A stretch of DNA of 28,559 bases from positions 1 through 28,559 of the forward strand of contig JBEKVE010000022.1 of assembly GCA_049514335.1 (NCBI GenBank). Reading direction: 5' to 3'. Origin of the DNA: JBEKVE01 sp049514335 (lineage in GTDB: Bacteria; Actinomycetota; Acidimicrobiia; Acidimicrobiales; UBA8190). Every line of letters starts with the position of its first letter. Positions within the stretch are counted from its first letter, which is position 1. A model generated the notes under the pieces. It was not told where the DNA came from, made no database searches, and saw only the letters and a list, made by a program, of their open reading frames with translations. The translations under genes and the position numbers were made by a program. Positions 28,210 through 28,559 of this stretch are shown here, piece by piece.

Positions 28210-28559
28210 TCCCGTCCGGGCCGGACGCCTTCGGGCGCTCGCCGGCGCCGGACGCCCCCGGGCTGTCGCAGGGGGGGACGGCGGGGACCGACGACCAGTG
28301 GCACAAGCTCCATCCCCTGACGCCGGTGGTGCGCGCCGGCCGGGTGGTGATCGTGCTGGTGGCCGCTCTGGGCATCTCGCAATCGCAGTCCCAGTCGGGT
28401 CCGAGCACCGGCCACGGCGACCCGCTGTGGATCTACGACGTCGTCCTCATCGCGTTCACGGTGGCGGTGGGCGTGGTGCGCTGGCTCGTCACCCGGTGGC
28501 GCCTCGACGGGCCCACGTTGCGCATCGAGTCGGGGCTCATTCGGCGCGACTCGCGCCAG
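28206..28559 (+). CDS. PH-domain membrane protein, YdbT-like, 5' part
   Basis: The first 118 codons of a gene that runs off the right edge. The GTG at 28206 overlaps the YdbS-like stop as GTGA. A Pro/Gly/Asp-rich N-terminus is followed by WHKLHPLTPVVRAGRVVIVLVAALGI (the HPL motif that starts YdbT-like proteins) and a first membrane helix. A polar Gln/Ser stretch (SQSQSQS) links to a second helix (YDVVLIAFTVAVGVVRWLV), then WRLDGPTLRIESGLIRRDSRQ begins the first bPH2 domain. YdbT-like proteins normally have three such units, so most of the gene lies outside. Confidence 0.85.
   Translation, partial: MIPSGPDAFGRSPAPDAPGLSQGGTAGTDDQWHKLHPLTPVVRAGRVVIVLVAALGISQSQSQSGPSTGHGDPLWIYDVVLIAFTVAVGVVRWLVTRWRLDGPTLRIESGLIRRDSRQ

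Noticed and set aside
1..28559. Mobile elements, CRISPR, tRNA or rRNA genes
   Set aside because: I saw no transposase or integrase motifs, no regularly spaced repeats, and no tRNA-like or rRNA sequence on either strand.

Overview
The window is about 70% GC, densely coded on both strands, uses many GTG starts and GTGA/ATGA gene overlaps, and carries a mycothiol-type (DinB-like) enzyme. This points to a high-GC actinobacterium. The long form of serine hydroxymethyltransferase and the many genes that begin 6-7 bases after a -10 hexamer of form (T/C)AnnnT fit Actinomycetota, perhaps Acidimicrobiia, but that class is inference. No rRNA, tRNA, CRISPR array, insertion sequence or prophage is visible, and no gene-free stretch exceeds about 225 bases.

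Layout. 1-2418: the end of an extended SDR, an NTF2/SnoaL-like protein, and a COG4280-like membrane protein with a small membrane partner. 2507-7490: a phytoene-desaturase-like FAD oxidoreductase, a DUF2834 membrane protein overlapping it tail to tail, serine hydroxymethyltransferase, an acyl-lipid desaturase and a RibD/DHFR-like reductase. 7561-12524: a two-gene operon (read leftwards) of a metallophosphoesterase and a 1163-residue fusion of a cholesterol-oxidase-type GMC flavoprotein with an alpha/beta hydrolase whose predicted nucleophile is Cys. 12746-13489: a nucleosidase/phosphorylase-like protein. 13607-17628: a small membrane protein and a three-gene ABC exporter (ATPase plus two unequal permeases). 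17636-21053: a MarR-led operon read leftwards (MarR, DHA2-type MFS exporter, mycothiol-dependent enzyme, DoxX-like protein), suggesting detoxification of a reactive or lipophilic compound. 21152-24393: an envelope group of a COG4315-type lipoprotein, a membrane-anchored PHM-like copper monooxygenase with all six copper ligands, a DUF4232 protein, and a UspA protein. 24473-26789: a BtuF-like cobalamin-binding protein divergent from a broken cobyric acid synthase gene. 26828-28559: a PhyH-type dioxygenase followed by a YdbS/YdbT-like PH-domain pair that runs off the end.

The main cross-cutting signal is regulatory. At least ten genes look leaderless. In addition, five genes that begin with ATGA or GTGA without a start-adjacent promoter are each preceded by a 12-25 codon ORF whose TGA stop overlaps the gene's start codon; three of these ORFs have exactly 13 codons and begin exactly 38 bases upstream, and three of the five have a plausible -10 placed for leaderless translation of the small ORF. 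This could be a leader-peptide coupling scheme, though chance is not excluded.

Other points worth following are the PHM-like monooxygenase, the GMC/Cys-hydrolase fusion, and the cobQ lesion, which is either true gene decay or an assembly fault.
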